In this document: piece after piece, positions 8,037-16,207 of the stretch
How positions within the stretch are numbered: position 1 is the first letter of the stretch
Layout of the letters: every line of letters begins with the position of its first letter
Notes under the pieces: model-generated
The model's input: the letters and a program-made list of their open reading frames with translations, nothing else
Told to the model about the DNA's origin: nothing
Databases searched by the model: none
Program-made: the position numbers and the translations under genes
Source: Plantibacter sp. ME-Dv--P-122b
GTDB taxonomy: Bacteria > Actinomycetota > Actinomycetes > Actinomycetales > Microbacteriaceae
NCBI RefSeq assembly: GCF_030209375.1
Contig: NZ_JARVSC010000010.1
Location: 78,728 to 142,727 of the forward strand
Direction of reading: 5' to 3'
DNA length: 64,000 nucleotides

Positions 8037-9863
8037 GTGACTGCTCTGATCCGCTCTCCGCGCTCCCTGCTCCTGCGATCCACACTGTCGGCCCTGGCCG
8101 CCGCGACCATCCTGCTCACCGCGGTGGGGCTCCCGGTTCCGGCGTCCGCCGCTCCGCACGTCCGGTCCATCGCCGACCCACAGGAGCACGACGACGGACC
8201 CGGTGACGCGGTCGGGACCACGGACGTCCCCGGTGCGTCGGACGCCGTGGGCCCCGCGGTCGGCGCGTCGCGAGTGATCGGGAAGCTCGTCCTGCAGAAC
8301 CGGTCCAACGGGTCTTCGGCCTACGTCGGGCTCTCCGCGCCGGAGTCGGGTCGCAACGTGCAACGGCTGTACTCGTCCTCGGCGGGCGGAGCGGCGTCGC
8401 TCGCGGGAACGTATTCCCTCCCTGCCGTCGGTGCGGCCGGGCCGATCACCGGCACGGGAACCTCCTCGACGCTCTGCCTGACGCCCGCGGGCGACGGCTA
8501 CCGGGCGCTCGTCGCAGCCCGGACCTGCACCGGTTCCCCGTCGCAGGACTTCGAGTGGCGGTACGTCTCGAACAAGTGGGTCTCCGGCTACGCCCTGTAC
8601 CCGGTGTCGAGTCCGTACTCCTTGGGCGGGACCGACACCGACGCCTTCGTCGAACTCACGATGGACGCGCTCACCGACGTCGTCGTGGAGTCCCAGCTGG
8701 CCCCGATCGAGCCGTTCGAATTGCGTACCCCGACGATCGGGGAGACGGTGGACACGCCGACTCCCACGTTCAGCGGTATCGGGCAGCCCGGATCAGCCGT
8801 CTCGATCCGCACGGACGCACAGGTCCTGCTCGCGAGCACGAGCGTCCCCCTGAACTCCACGTCCTGGTCGGTTCCGTCGATCCAGCTCCAGCCCGGCCGC
8901 TACACGGGAACTGCGACGCAGCGCGGAACCGGGCCGGATGTCCAGGTGCGCTTCGACTTCACTGTCCCGGCACCGCTCGCACCGGGCGCCTCGATCCCCA
9001 CGCCGACGCTCTTCCCCGGTCGGTCCGTGGAGGTGGAGGCGACGTTCAACGCCGATGCCGGTGGACAGCGCATCGACGTCTACCACCCGGCGGACACACG
9101 GATCACCGCGGTCGACGATCCGGCCTTCACGCTCGACGCGTTGGGCATGGGGGGCGTCCTGCCGGTCGGCACGAGCACGTTGAAGTTCACGCTGCGGGCG
9201 AACGACGACGCCCCCGTCGGCGAGGCCACCGGCGGCAGAGTGACCTACGGCCCCTCACGCATCACGATCGCCGACTTCACGGCGAACATCCTCAGGGCTC
9301 CGGACGAACCGATCGCCCCCTTGGTGGTCGAGTCACCGAGGCGCGGTGAGACGATCAGTGAGTCGACCCCCGTCTTCCGCGGGACCGGCGAGCCGGGATC
9401 GCGCATCGAGATCCGCGGTGCCTGGGGCGATGTCCTCGGCGCGGTGGAGCGGGTCGAAGCGAGCGGTGCGTGGACGATCACCTGGAACAAGAGCCTGCGC
9501 CCGAGTCAGTATGCCGGTGGCACCGTGAAGCAGTTCGTGAACGGTGTCCCGACGCACACCTTCGTCTACGACTTCACGCTCGTGCTGCCGAAGCTCGTCG
9601 TGACGTCGCCGAAGGTCGGCGACACCATCACGGGCACCCGTCCGGTGTTCACCGGTACGGCGAACCCGGGGGCGCGGGTGCGGATCACCGGCGCCTGGGG
9701 TACCGACCTCGGCTCCGCGATCGCCGATGCACGGACCGGCGAGTGGACCATCACGTGGCCGCAGGACTATCAGCCGGCGCGATATTTCGGAGGCACGGTG
9801 ACGGAGACGGTCGGCGGGAAGGTCATCGGCACGACCGGGTACGACTTCACCCTCGCTCGCTGA
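8037..9863 (+). CDS. secreted protein with lectin-like N-domain and Ig-like repeats
   Basis: 608 residues. A Sec signal peptide covers residues 1-38, ending PASA before AP. Residues about 80-220 form a domain with two cysteines (C147 and C164) in a CLTP...C...SQDFEW pattern, reminiscent of one lobe of a ricin-type lectin. Ig-like units follow at about 225-315, 428-515 and 520-608, each with the pattern TPxxGxxVxxxxPxFxGxGxPG and ending YDFTL. Between the first two lies a different domain of about 115 residues. There is no LPXTG motif or C-terminal membrane segment, so it is probably released or non-covalently wall-bound. It is paralogous to the gene at 11166. A role in adhesion or glycan binding is inference. 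Confidence 0.85.
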   Translation: MTALIRSPRSLLLRSTLSALAAATILLTAVGLPVPASAAPHVRSIADPQEHDDGPGDAVGTTDVPGASDAVGPAVGASRVIGKLVLQNRSNGSSAYVGLSAPESGRNVQRLYSSSAGGAASLAGTYSLPAVGAAGPITGTGTSSTLCLTPAGDGYRALVAARTCTGSPSQDFEWRYVSNKWVSGYALYPVSSPYSLGGTDTDAFVELTMDALTDVVVESQLAPIEPFELRTPTIGETVDTPTPTFSGIGQPGSAVSIRTDAQVLLASTSVPLNSTSWSVPSIQLQPGRYTGTATQRGTGPDVQVRFDFTVPAPLAPGASIPTPTLFPGRSVEVEATFNADAGGQRIDVYHPADTRITAVDDPAFTLDALGMGGVLPVGTSTLKFTLRANDDAPVGEATGGRVTYGPSRITIADFTANILRAPDEPIAPLVVESPRRGETISESTPVFRGTGEPGSRIEIRGAWGDVLGAVERVEASGAWTITWNKSLRPSQYAGGTVKQFVNGVPTHTFVYDFTLVLPKLVVTSPKVGDTITGTRPVFTGTANPGARVRITGAWGTDLGSAIADARTGEWTITWPQDYQPARYFGGTVTETVGGKVIGTTGYDFTLAR

Positions 9864-9914
9864 CCGCATCGCCCTGCCCTGCCGTCGACTTGATCTGAAT
9901 ACCGAAGGAACCCC

Positions 9915-10349
9915 ATGCCCAAGCAGCTCACGCTCATCGCCGTCGCGGGTCTCGCCGTCCTCGGCCTCGTCGGATGCACCGACACGGACCCGACGTCGAC
10001 CACGGGCGGGTCGTCGTCGGTCACGACCGACGCCGCCACCGGACCCGAGTACACGATCCCCGACGTCACCGGTGAGTGCGTCGACGGCACGGCGACCATC
10101 GTCGACGACAGCTCGAACGTGACCATCGACGGCGACTGCGAGAACGTCGTCGTGGAGGCCTCCAACAGCATCGTGACCGTGACGGGTGCGGTCGTGAACC
10201 TCTCGTTCAACAGCTCCATCACGCTCGTGATCGCCCCGTCAGTCGAGAACGTGACCTTCGTCGAGGGCGCCAACGGTAACAAGGTCCAGACCCCGGCAAC
10301 GCCCGTCGTCACCGACGGCGGCGAGGGCAACACCGTCGCTGCCGAGTAG
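9915..10349 (+). CDS. DUF3060-type lipoprotein
   Basis: 144 residues. The N-terminal lipoprotein signal ends in the lipobox LVGC, placing Cys at residue 21, followed by a Thr/Ser-rich linker. The rest (CVDGTATIVDDSSNVTIDGDC and NVVVEASNSIVTVTGAV) is a short beta-strand repeat region as in DUF3060 proteins, predicted to form a small beta-helix on the outer face of the membrane. AGGAAC lies upstream. It sits between the two Ig-repeat protein genes, suggesting a shared envelope role. Its function is unknown. Confidence 0.85.
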   Translation: MPKQLTLIAVAGLAVLGLVGCTDTDPTSTTGGSSSVTTDAATGPEYTIPDVTGECVDGTATIVDDSSNVTIDGDCENVVVEASNSIVTVTGAVVNLSFNSSITLVIAPSVENVTFVEGANGNKVQTPATPVVTDGGEGNTVAAE

Positions 10350-10455
10350 TTCGCGGGCACTGCTGCTTGTGTCAGGAATCGCCTGTCGGGCCGTCTCGGG
10401 GTGACCTCGTTGTCGGGGTCGGACAACGACGTCGCACGTGGTGGGGCTGTCGGGA

Positions 10456-10461
10456 TACGGT
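10456..10461 (+). promoter_or_regulatory. -10 box TACGGT, leaderless start of the thioesterase gene
   Basis: TACGGT ends 7 nt before the GTG at 10469; no ribosome site is visible. Confidence 0.55.
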
Positions 10462-10468
10462 CGCATCC

Positions 10469-11020
10469 GTGCACCTCATCTTCCGCACCATCGCCATGTT
10501 CCTGCAGTCCCGCCGTCGAGCCCGCCGCGGCGAGCGCCTCGACACCTGGGACGTCGGTCGGATCCGGTTGCGCGTGCTGCCGACCGATCTCGACGTCCTC
10601 GGCCACATGAACAACGGTGTGTACCTGTCGATCTTCGACCTGGGCCGGTTCGACCTCCTGATCCGGAACGGACTCTGGGACCGCTTCAAGCAGCTGGGCT
10701 GGTATCCGGTGGTGTCGAGCGAGAGCATCACCTTCCGGAAGTCGCTGCAGCCCTGGCAGCGATTCAGCGTCGAGACCCGCGTGACGGGCTACGACGACAA
10801 GGGCGTGTTCATCGAGCACCGGGTGGTCGTCGACGGGGAGATCTACACGCAGGCCCTCGTCCGAGGTCGGTTCCTCAAGCGCTCGGGTGGCGTGGTGGCT
10901 CTGGCAGAGCTCGTCGAGCTCACCGGCCCGGCTCCAGCCGACCTCCCCGCGTGGCAGGCGCAGTGGGCTCGCGACGTGGCGCTCCCGCCGACGAAGGCAC
11001 CGGCGCCCAGCGACTGGTGA
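10469..11020 (+). CDS. hotdog-fold acyl-CoA thioesterase family protein
   Basis: 183 residues. After a basic N-terminus (HLIFRTIAMFLQSRRRARRGE) comes a 4HBT-like domain with LPTDLDVLGHMNNGVYLSIFD, the hotdog motif in which Asp and the HMNN residues line the active site. The chain is close to the THEM6-like branch. The GTG start is set by the leaderless -10 box. Hydrolysis of an acyl-CoA is the family expectation; the substrate is unknown. Confidence 0.82.
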   Translation: MHLIFRTIAMFLQSRRRARRGERLDTWDVGRIRLRVLPTDLDVLGHMNNGVYLSIFDLGRFDLLIRNGLWDRFKQLGWYPVVSSESITFRKSLQPWQRFSVETRVTGYDDKGVFIEHRVVVDGEIYTQALVRGRFLKRSGGVVALAELVELTGPAPADLPAWQAQWARDVALPPTKAPAPSDW

Positions 11021-11067
11021 CCGGAACCGGTCGGTCGACATACTGGATTAAGCGACTGGAATACTTG

Positions 11068-11110
11068 TAGGCTGACCGCGTTCGTTCGCGAACGTTCACC
11101 GGTACGTACC
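11068..11110 (+). promoter_or_regulatory. promoter and two palindromes upstream of the 649-residue secreted protein
   Basis: A -10 box TAGGCT (11068-11073) is followed by the palindromes CGTTCGCGAACG (11083-11094) and GGTACGTACC (11101-11110), both in the leader of the gene at 11166. These look like repressor sites just downstream of the transcription start. No matching regulator is evident nearby. Confidence 0.4.
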
Positions 11111-11165
11111 GTCGGCTCGTCTGCGTCGGCCTGGGCGTGCCCTTGCGAAAGGTCGCCTCACGCCT

Positions 11166-13115
11166 ATGAAGCTCCCCACCCCCGTCTCCATCCTGAGCCT
11201 GGTCGGCATCACGGCGGGACTGCTCAGCGGCCCAGCCGCCTCCGCCTCCGAGACGTCGTCCGACGTCGCGTCCGGCGCGTCCTCGATCCAGGGTCGGTTC
11301 GTCGGCCAGACGTTCCCCTCCGGCTCGGGATCCTTCTTCGCGGTCGGTGCCGCGGCAGACCTGCTGAACCCGGTCCGCGCGACGACGCACGCCACGCTCG
11401 GCGAGGCCTTGGCCGCTTCCGAGCGCTGGACCTTCCCGGCGGCCGACGCCTCCGGACCGATCACGACCGCGGCCGGGGGTGTCACGCGATGCCTCCAGCC
11501 CGACCCGTCGCAGGCCTACAAGTACGTCTATCCGGCCGTCTGCGACGGCTCCACGGCACAGCAGTGGACGTGGGAGTCCTTCGAGAACGGCCGCGTCGGC
11601 GGGTTCGGGCTCGTCTCGAGCGGCGGTGCCGGCGGGTTCCTCCGTCAGTTCGACGGCCGTCTCGCCGTCGGCGGGTACGGTGTCACGGCGGATGCGGACC
11701 GGATATCGCCCGAGGGCGTCGACCCGGTCCCGGTGCTGGAACCGGTGAGCCTCGACACGCCGGCACCCGGTTCGGTCGTCCGCGACCCTCGCCCGACCTT
11801 CAGCGGGCACGGTTCGCCCGATGCGGTCATCGAGGTGCTCGATGCCGAGCGCAGACTCCTCGCCTCGACGACCGTCGACCCGCACGGATCCTGGTCGGCC
11901 GAACCGATCCGCGACCTCGCCCCCGGGACGACGTCCGGTATCGTCCGCCAACTGTCCGACGACTCGACGGTGAACTGGTCGGTCACGTATCGTGCCGTCG
12001 CCGCAGTGACGGTGCAGACGCCCCCGCTCGACGCCACGCTCGACGACCCGCGACCGGTGTTCTCCGGGCTCGGAGAGCCGCAGGCCCGGGTGACCGTCGT
12101 CGACGACCTCTCGGGTGCGGTCCTCGCCGACGTCGAGGTCGACGGGACCGGTGCGTGGACGCAGCAGTCACTCCGCACCCTCGAACGACGCGCCTACACC
12201 GCGACCGCCACTCAGGTGTTCGACGGACGACCCAGCACGGCGCCTCTCCGTTTCACGGTCGACGAACCGGCGCCCGAGCCGGGGCCGATCGAGGACGTCA
12301 GCCTCCGGTCGCCCGCCATCGGCGAGGTCGTCGAGACGCCGAGACCGGTGTTCACCGGTCGTGGTGAGCCCGGCGCGACCATCAGGGTCATCGGGGCCTG
12401 GAACACCGAGATCGGATCCGCGCAGGTGCGCGACGACCACACCTGGACCGCCGAGCTGAACAAGACGCTGAATCCGGGACGCTACCAGGGCGGGTCAGTG
12501 CGTCAGGAGATCGACGGCGTCGAGCAGTCGAGGGCGCCCTACGACTTCACCGTGCGGAGCGGGTCGACGGTCGCGCCGTTGCTCGTGGAGACCCCGACGA
12601 TCGGGGGCTTGGTCTCCTCATCCGTTCCCGTCTTCAGCGGCAAGGCCCAGCCCGGCGCGAGGCTCGAGATCTGGAGCGGGTGGGGTGATCTCGTCGGGAA
12701 GACCGATGCCGTCGCGGCGAGCGGGAACTGGTCGATCACCTGGAACAAGTCGCTCCTGCCTGCTCGGTACGCGGGTGGATCGGTCCGTCAGATCGTCGGC
12801 GGTGTCGAGACGCATCGCTCCGGGTACGACTTCACGATCGCGTCGGCGCTGACGGTGACCTCTCCGAAGATCGGCGACACCCTCACCGGCACGCGGCCGG
12901 TCTTCACCGGCACGGCGACGCCCAACGCGGAGATCGAGATCATCGGTCTCTGGGGCACGCGCCTCGGGACGGCGACGGCGGACGGTTCGGGAGAGTGGAT
13001 CGTCACCTGGAATCGTGACTACCTTCCCGGCCGGTACCAGGGCGGGCGCGTGGAGCAGCGCGTGGGCGGGACCTTCGTCGATCAATCGGGCTATGACTTC
13101 CGCCTCGTGCGGTAG
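11166..13115 (+). CDS. secreted protein with lectin-like N-domain and five Ig-like repeats
   Basis: 649 residues. The signal peptide is residues 1-27, ending AASA. An N-terminal domain contains the cysteine pair CLQPDPS...VCDGSTAQQWTW, which ends in a Q-x-W motif as in ricin-type lectin lobes. Five Ig-like units of about 88-92 residues follow, from about residue 190 to the end. Each has (S/T)P-x-x-G/D...RPVFxGxGxP and ends in YDF. The last three units are closest to the C-terminal units of the 8037 paralogue, with shared WSITWNKSL and GTRPVFTGTA. The start is preceded by only a weak GAAAGG. No cell-wall sorting signal is seen. Confidence 0.85.
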   Translation: MKLPTPVSILSLVGITAGLLSGPAASASETSSDVASGASSIQGRFVGQTFPSGSGSFFAVGAAADLLNPVRATTHATLGEALAASERWTFPAADASGPITTAAGGVTRCLQPDPSQAYKYVYPAVCDGSTAQQWTWESFENGRVGGFGLVSSGGAGGFLRQFDGRLAVGGYGVTADADRISPEGVDPVPVLEPVSLDTPAPGSVVRDPRPTFSGHGSPDAVIEVLDAERRLLASTTVDPHGSWSAEPIRDLAPGTTSGIVRQLSDDSTVNWSVTYRAVAAVTVQTPPLDATLDDPRPVFSGLGEPQARVTVVDDLSGAVLADVEVDGTGAWTQQSLRTLERRAYTATATQVFDGRPSTAPLRFTVDEPAPEPGPIEDVSLRSPAIGEVVETPRPVFTGRGEPGATIRVIGAWNTEIGSAQVRDDHTWTAELNKTLNPGRYQGGSVRQEIDGVEQSRAPYDFTVRSGSTVAPLLVETPTIGGLVSSSVPVFSGKAQPGARLEIWSGWGDLVGKTDAVAASGNWSITWNKSLLPARYAGGSVRQIVGGVETHRSGYDFTIASALTVTSPKIGDTLTGTRPVFTGTATPNAEIEIIGLWGTRLGTATADGSGEWIVTWNRDYLPGRYQGGRVEQRVGGTFVDQSGYDFRLVR

Positions 13116-13127
13116 CCGCTCGGGCAG

Positions 13128-13173
13128 GTCGGCAGCGGGCGAGGGGCCGTCGGTCTCCTGGCCCGCTGCCGAC
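13128..13173 (+). terminator. GC-rich hairpin after the 649-residue protein gene
   Basis: GTCGGCAGCGGGC (13128-13140) and GCCCGCTGCCGAC (13161-13173) are perfect 13-nt arms with a 20-nt loop, 12 nt after the stop. There is no T tract, so it may act as a terminator or an mRNA end stabiliser. Confidence 0.6.
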
Positions 13174-13199
13174 GGCGTCGGATGTCGGTGGTCACCACG

Positions 13200-13205
13200 T
13201 AGGGT
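13200..13205 (+). promoter_or_regulatory. -10 box TAGGGT, leaderless start of the AlkA-like gene
   Basis: TAGGGT is followed by 7 nt and then the ATG at 13213; no ribosome site. This fixes the start among several possible upstream ones. Confidence 0.55.
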
Positions 13206-13212
13206 GACCACC

Positions 13213-14208
13213 ATGGTCGCCTCCGCATCGTTCGTCGCTCCTCCGCCGTCACCGGTGCAGGATGTCAGACGACCGTCCGCGCCGACGCCACGCGCCGCCG
13301 AACTCCTGCGGACGGTCTACCGTCCGAGCGGCCCACTCGACGTCCACAGCACCCTGCGCCTCATCGCCCGCGGAGGCGACGGACCCTGTTACCGCCGCAC
13401 GCCTGGCGGGGTCTGGCTGACGGCGCGGACACCGCACGGTGGCGCAACGCTGTACGTCTCGACCGTCCGCGACGGTGAGGTCGAGGCCGCCGCCTGGGGC
13501 CCGGGCGCCGAGTGGATGGTCGCCGGTGTGCCGGAGCTCCTCGGGTGCGACGACGACTGGTCTGAACTCGACGTGAGCCGGAGTCCGCTGCTCACCGAGG
13601 TGTCCCGGCGGAACCCGGGGCTCCGTTTGAGTCGCAATCGCCTCGTGTTCGAGATGCTCGTGCCGTCGATCCTCGAGCAGAAGGTCACCGCGCTCGAAGC
13701 GTGGCGTGCGTGGCGCCTGCTCGTGCGCCGTCACGGCGATGCCGCCCCCGGTCCGGCACCGGAGGGCATGGTCGTCGCGCCGTCCGCCGAGACCTGGCGG
13801 ATGATCCCGAGCTGGGAGTGGCACACCGCGGGAGTGGGGCCGCAGCGCTCGGAGACGGTCGTGCGGTCGTCGCGACTGGCGTCCGCGATCGAGCGGACGA
13901 TTGACGAACACCCCGATGCCGCATCGCGACGCCTGCAGAGTCTGCCCGGCATCGGCGTCTGGACAGCCGCCGAGGTGACGCTCCGGGCGCACGGTGACCC
14001 CGACGCCGTGAGTGTCGGCGACTACCACCTCGCGGCCTCGGTGGGGCAGGCGCTCACCGGCTCACCTGTGGACGACGACGGCATGCTCGAGCTGCTCGCT
14101 CCGTGGGCTGGTCATCGGCAGCGGGTGCTACGGCTCATCGGTCGGAGTGGCATCCACAAGCCGCGTCGCGGCCCGAAGATCACCATCCAGGACCACCGCA
14201 ACCACTGA
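13213..14208 (+). CDS. DNA-3-methyladenine glycosylase II-like protein (HhH-GPD)
   Basis: 331 residues. The C-terminal half has the helix-hairpin-helix LQSLPGIGVWTAAEV followed by the catalytic Asp (D270 in VSVGDYHL), the HhH-GPD signature of AlkA-type base excision glycosylases. The segment LVFEMLVPSILEQKVT is the usual helical start of that domain. These enzymes remove alkylated purines from DNA. There is no iron-sulfur cysteine cluster and no Ada domain. It is convergent with the flavoprotein gene that follows. Confidence 0.88.
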   Translation: MVASASFVAPPPSPVQDVRRPSAPTPRAAELLRTVYRPSGPLDVHSTLRLIARGGDGPCYRRTPGGVWLTARTPHGGATLYVSTVRDGEVEAAAWGPGAEWMVAGVPELLGCDDDWSELDVSRSPLLTEVSRRNPGLRLSRNRLVFEMLVPSILEQKVTALEAWRAWRLLVRRHGDAAPGPAPEGMVVAPSAETWRMIPSWEWHTAGVGPQRSETVVRSSRLASAIERTIDEHPDAASRRLQSLPGIGVWTAAEVTLRAHGDPDAVSVGDYHLAASVGQALTGSPVDDDGMLELLAPWAGHRQRVLRLIGRSGIHKPRRGPKITIQDHRNH

Positions 14209-14237
14209 GTGCGGCAGCACCCGCTGAGGCGTGCGGG

Positions 14238-16025
14238 TCAGGCGTCGAGGAGGGCCATCGCGGCGTTGTGCCCACCGAGCCCGCTGACCGCGCCACCGCG
14301 TCGGGCCCCGGCACCGCAGAGCAGGACCCGTGGGTGCGCCGTGGCGACACCCCACCGCTCGGCCGCCGTCGTCCGAGGGGCGTCGTCCTCGAGGAACGGC
14401 CACGACAGCGGGCCGTGGAAGATGTTCCCGCCCGGCATAGCCAGAGAGCGCTCGAGGTCGAGCGTCGTCCGTGTCTCGATGCAGGGCCGCCCCTCGGCGT
14501 CGAGCAGCAGCAAGTCCTCGATGGGCTCCGCGATCACCGAGTCCAGCGATCGCAGCACCGCGGCCTGCAGTGCGTCTCGGAAGGCGTCGTGACCGCCGGC
14601 GACCGCGTCCGCAAGGACTGCGAGCCGATGCGGCACATGAAGTCCGAACACGGTGAGCGTCTGCGCCCCCGATGCCTGCAGCTCCGGCGAGAGGATGCTC
14701 GGGTCGCTCAGGGTGTGGCAGTAGATCTCGCACGGCAGCGGGTCGGGGATCCGGCCGGCCGCCGCCTCGAGGTAGGCGTGCTCCAGCTGCGCCCAGCCCT
14801 CGTTGATGTGGAAGGTGCCGCCGAACGCCGCAGCCGGGTCGACGGTCGGGTCGAGGAGCTTGGGGAGCCTCCGCAGCAACAGGTTCACCTTCACCTGGGC
14901 GCCCTCGGGATGCGGGACGCCGTCCTCCGGTGCTGGCGCCGTGCCGAGGATCGCGTCGGTGTCACTCCACTGCACCGGCATCCCCCGCGCTGCCGACCAC
15001 GCGGCGTACGCGGCCGCGACCGCCTGTTGCTCCGCCGCCGGATCGAGGAGGCGCTCCAGCACCGCCGGAGCCGCACCCGACAGGATCCACTCGCCGCGGA
15101 CGACGACCCCGGGGCGAGGTCGGAACCGGTCCAGCGTCGACATCGGTTCGGTCACCTCGAGCTCCGCCTCCGCGGCGAGGTCCACGTAGGCGACGAGCCC
15201 GTGCTCCGGTTGGACGGACGTCACCTCGGCGAGCGTCCGGATGTCGGCGCCGGCCTCCTCGGCGGCTCGGCGCAGTGCGTCCGTCACCGCGCCCATGCCG
15301 CCGACCGGGACGTCCCAGTCGCCCGTCCCGCCGCCGATCAGGTGGTAGAGGAAGCAGATGTTCTGCTGCAGGGTCGGATCGTCCGCTTGGGCGAAGGTGC
15401 CGATGAGGGCATCCGTGAAGACGACGCCGCGGACGAGATCGGAACGCGCGGCGTCCTCGATGGCACGGCCGATCGGTGCGTCGAACACCGCCGACCAGAT
15501 CGATGCGACCTCGGCCGCAGGCACGCCGAGGTCAGCGGCCGCGGCGATCACGGCGTCTCGTGCCTCCGAACGACTCCGGAGCGGCTCGAGCACCGTCGGC
15601 CAGAGCGCCGAGGCCAGGTGACCGATCCGACGGTGCAGTTCGGCGATGCCCGCGGCGTCCTCCCGATGCCCGATCGACGCGAATGACGCGACCGTGGCGT
15701 CGTCGTCGTGGTTGTCGATCAGGAGCCCGGTGCCCGGGTTTGCGGGGTCGGGCGTGTACGACGAGAAGCGGCGACGGACGAGCCGCACGTCGAGCCCGAG
15801 GTCGTCGATGATCTGCTGGGGCAGCAGGCTGACGAGGTACGAGTACCGGGACAGTCGGGCGTCGACGCCGGGGAACGGACGTTCCGAGACGGCTGCTCCA
15901 CCCGTATGGTCGAGGCGTTCGAGGAGGAGGACGCGCTTGCCCGCGCGTCCGAGGTAGGCGGCGGCGGTGAGGCCGTTGTGCCCGCCGCCGACGATGACGG
16001 CGTCGTACTGCTCGACGGAATGCAT
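14238..16025 (-). CDS. phytoene desaturase-like NAD(P)/FAD-dependent oxidoreductase
   Basis: 595 residues. The N-terminus has the FAD dinucleotide motif DAVIVGGGHNGLTAAAYLGRAG followed by LERLDHTGGAA, as in CrtI-type carotenoid desaturases and PYROXD2. The C-terminus contains GGNIFHGPL and ends with the FAD-binding LLCGAGARRGGAVSGLGGHN. I place the start at the ATG at 16025, 6 nt after a TAGGGT box; the GTG at 16031 would touch that box. There is no carotenoid cluster nearby, so the substrate is unknown and a PYROXD2-like role is as likely as carotenoid synthesis. It is divergent from putA. Confidence 0.82.
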   Translation of the reverse strand: MHSVEQYDAVIVGGGHNGLTAAAYLGRAGKRVLLLERLDHTGGAAVSERPFPGVDARLSRYSYLVSLLPQQIIDDLGLDVRLVRRRFSSYTPDPANPGTGLLIDNHDDDATVASFASIGHREDAAGIAELHRRIGHLASALWPTVLEPLRSRSEARDAVIAAAADLGVPAAEVASIWSAVFDAPIGRAIEDAARSDLVRGVVFTDALIGTFAQADDPTLQQNICFLYHLIGGGTGDWDVPVGGMGAVTDALRRAAEEAGADIRTLAEVTSVQPEHGLVAYVDLAAEAELEVTEPMSTLDRFRPRPGVVVRGEWILSGAAPAVLERLLDPAAEQQAVAAAYAAWSAARGMPVQWSDTDAILGTAPAPEDGVPHPEGAQVKVNLLLRRLPKLLDPTVDPAAAFGGTFHINEGWAQLEHAYLEAAAGRIPDPLPCEIYCHTLSDPSILSPELQASGAQTLTVFGLHVPHRLAVLADAVAGGHDAFRDALQAAVLRSLDSVIAEPIEDLLLLDAEGRPCIETRTTLDLERSLAMPGGNIFHGPLSWPFLEDDAPRTTAAERWGVATAHPRVLLCGAGARRGGAVSGLGGHNAAMALLDA

Positions 16026-16031
16026 GACCAC

Positions 16032-16037
16032 ACCCTA
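16032..16037 (-). promoter_or_regulatory. -10 box TAGGGT, leaderless start of the flavoprotein gene
   Basis: On the minus strand TAGGGT (16037 to 16032) is followed after 6 nt by the ATG at 16025. Confidence 0.5.
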
Positions 16038-16049
16038 TTCGCAGGCGCA

Positions 16050-16121
16050 CTTCGACAGGCTCAGCGACCGGGGGAGACTGCTCAGCGACGGGGTGCGCCG
16101 GTCCCTGAGCTTGTCGAAGGG
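16050..16121. repeat. D-type dispersed palindrome between divergent genes
   Basis: CTTCGACAGGCTCAGCGACC (16050-16069) and GTCCCTGAGCTTGTCGAAGG (16101-16120) form inverted arms around a 30-nt spacer. It sits in the divergent region of the flavoprotein gene and putA, a few bases upstream of the flavoprotein -10 box, so it may affect that promoter rather than act as a terminator. Confidence 0.8.
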
Positions 16122-16194
16122 CGGTGACCGGGCGGGGCGCCCAGCCGCCAGGCGTGTACTCGCGAGCCTCAGCTGGGATCGGCGGATCGGAGCA

Positions 16195-16200
16195 TAGGCT
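16195..16200 (+). promoter_or_regulatory. -10 box TAGGCT, leaderless start of putA
   Basis: TAGGCT is followed by 7 nt and the ATG at 16208, with no ribosome site. This decides the putA start. Confidence 0.6.
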
Positions 16201-16207
16201 GAGCAGC

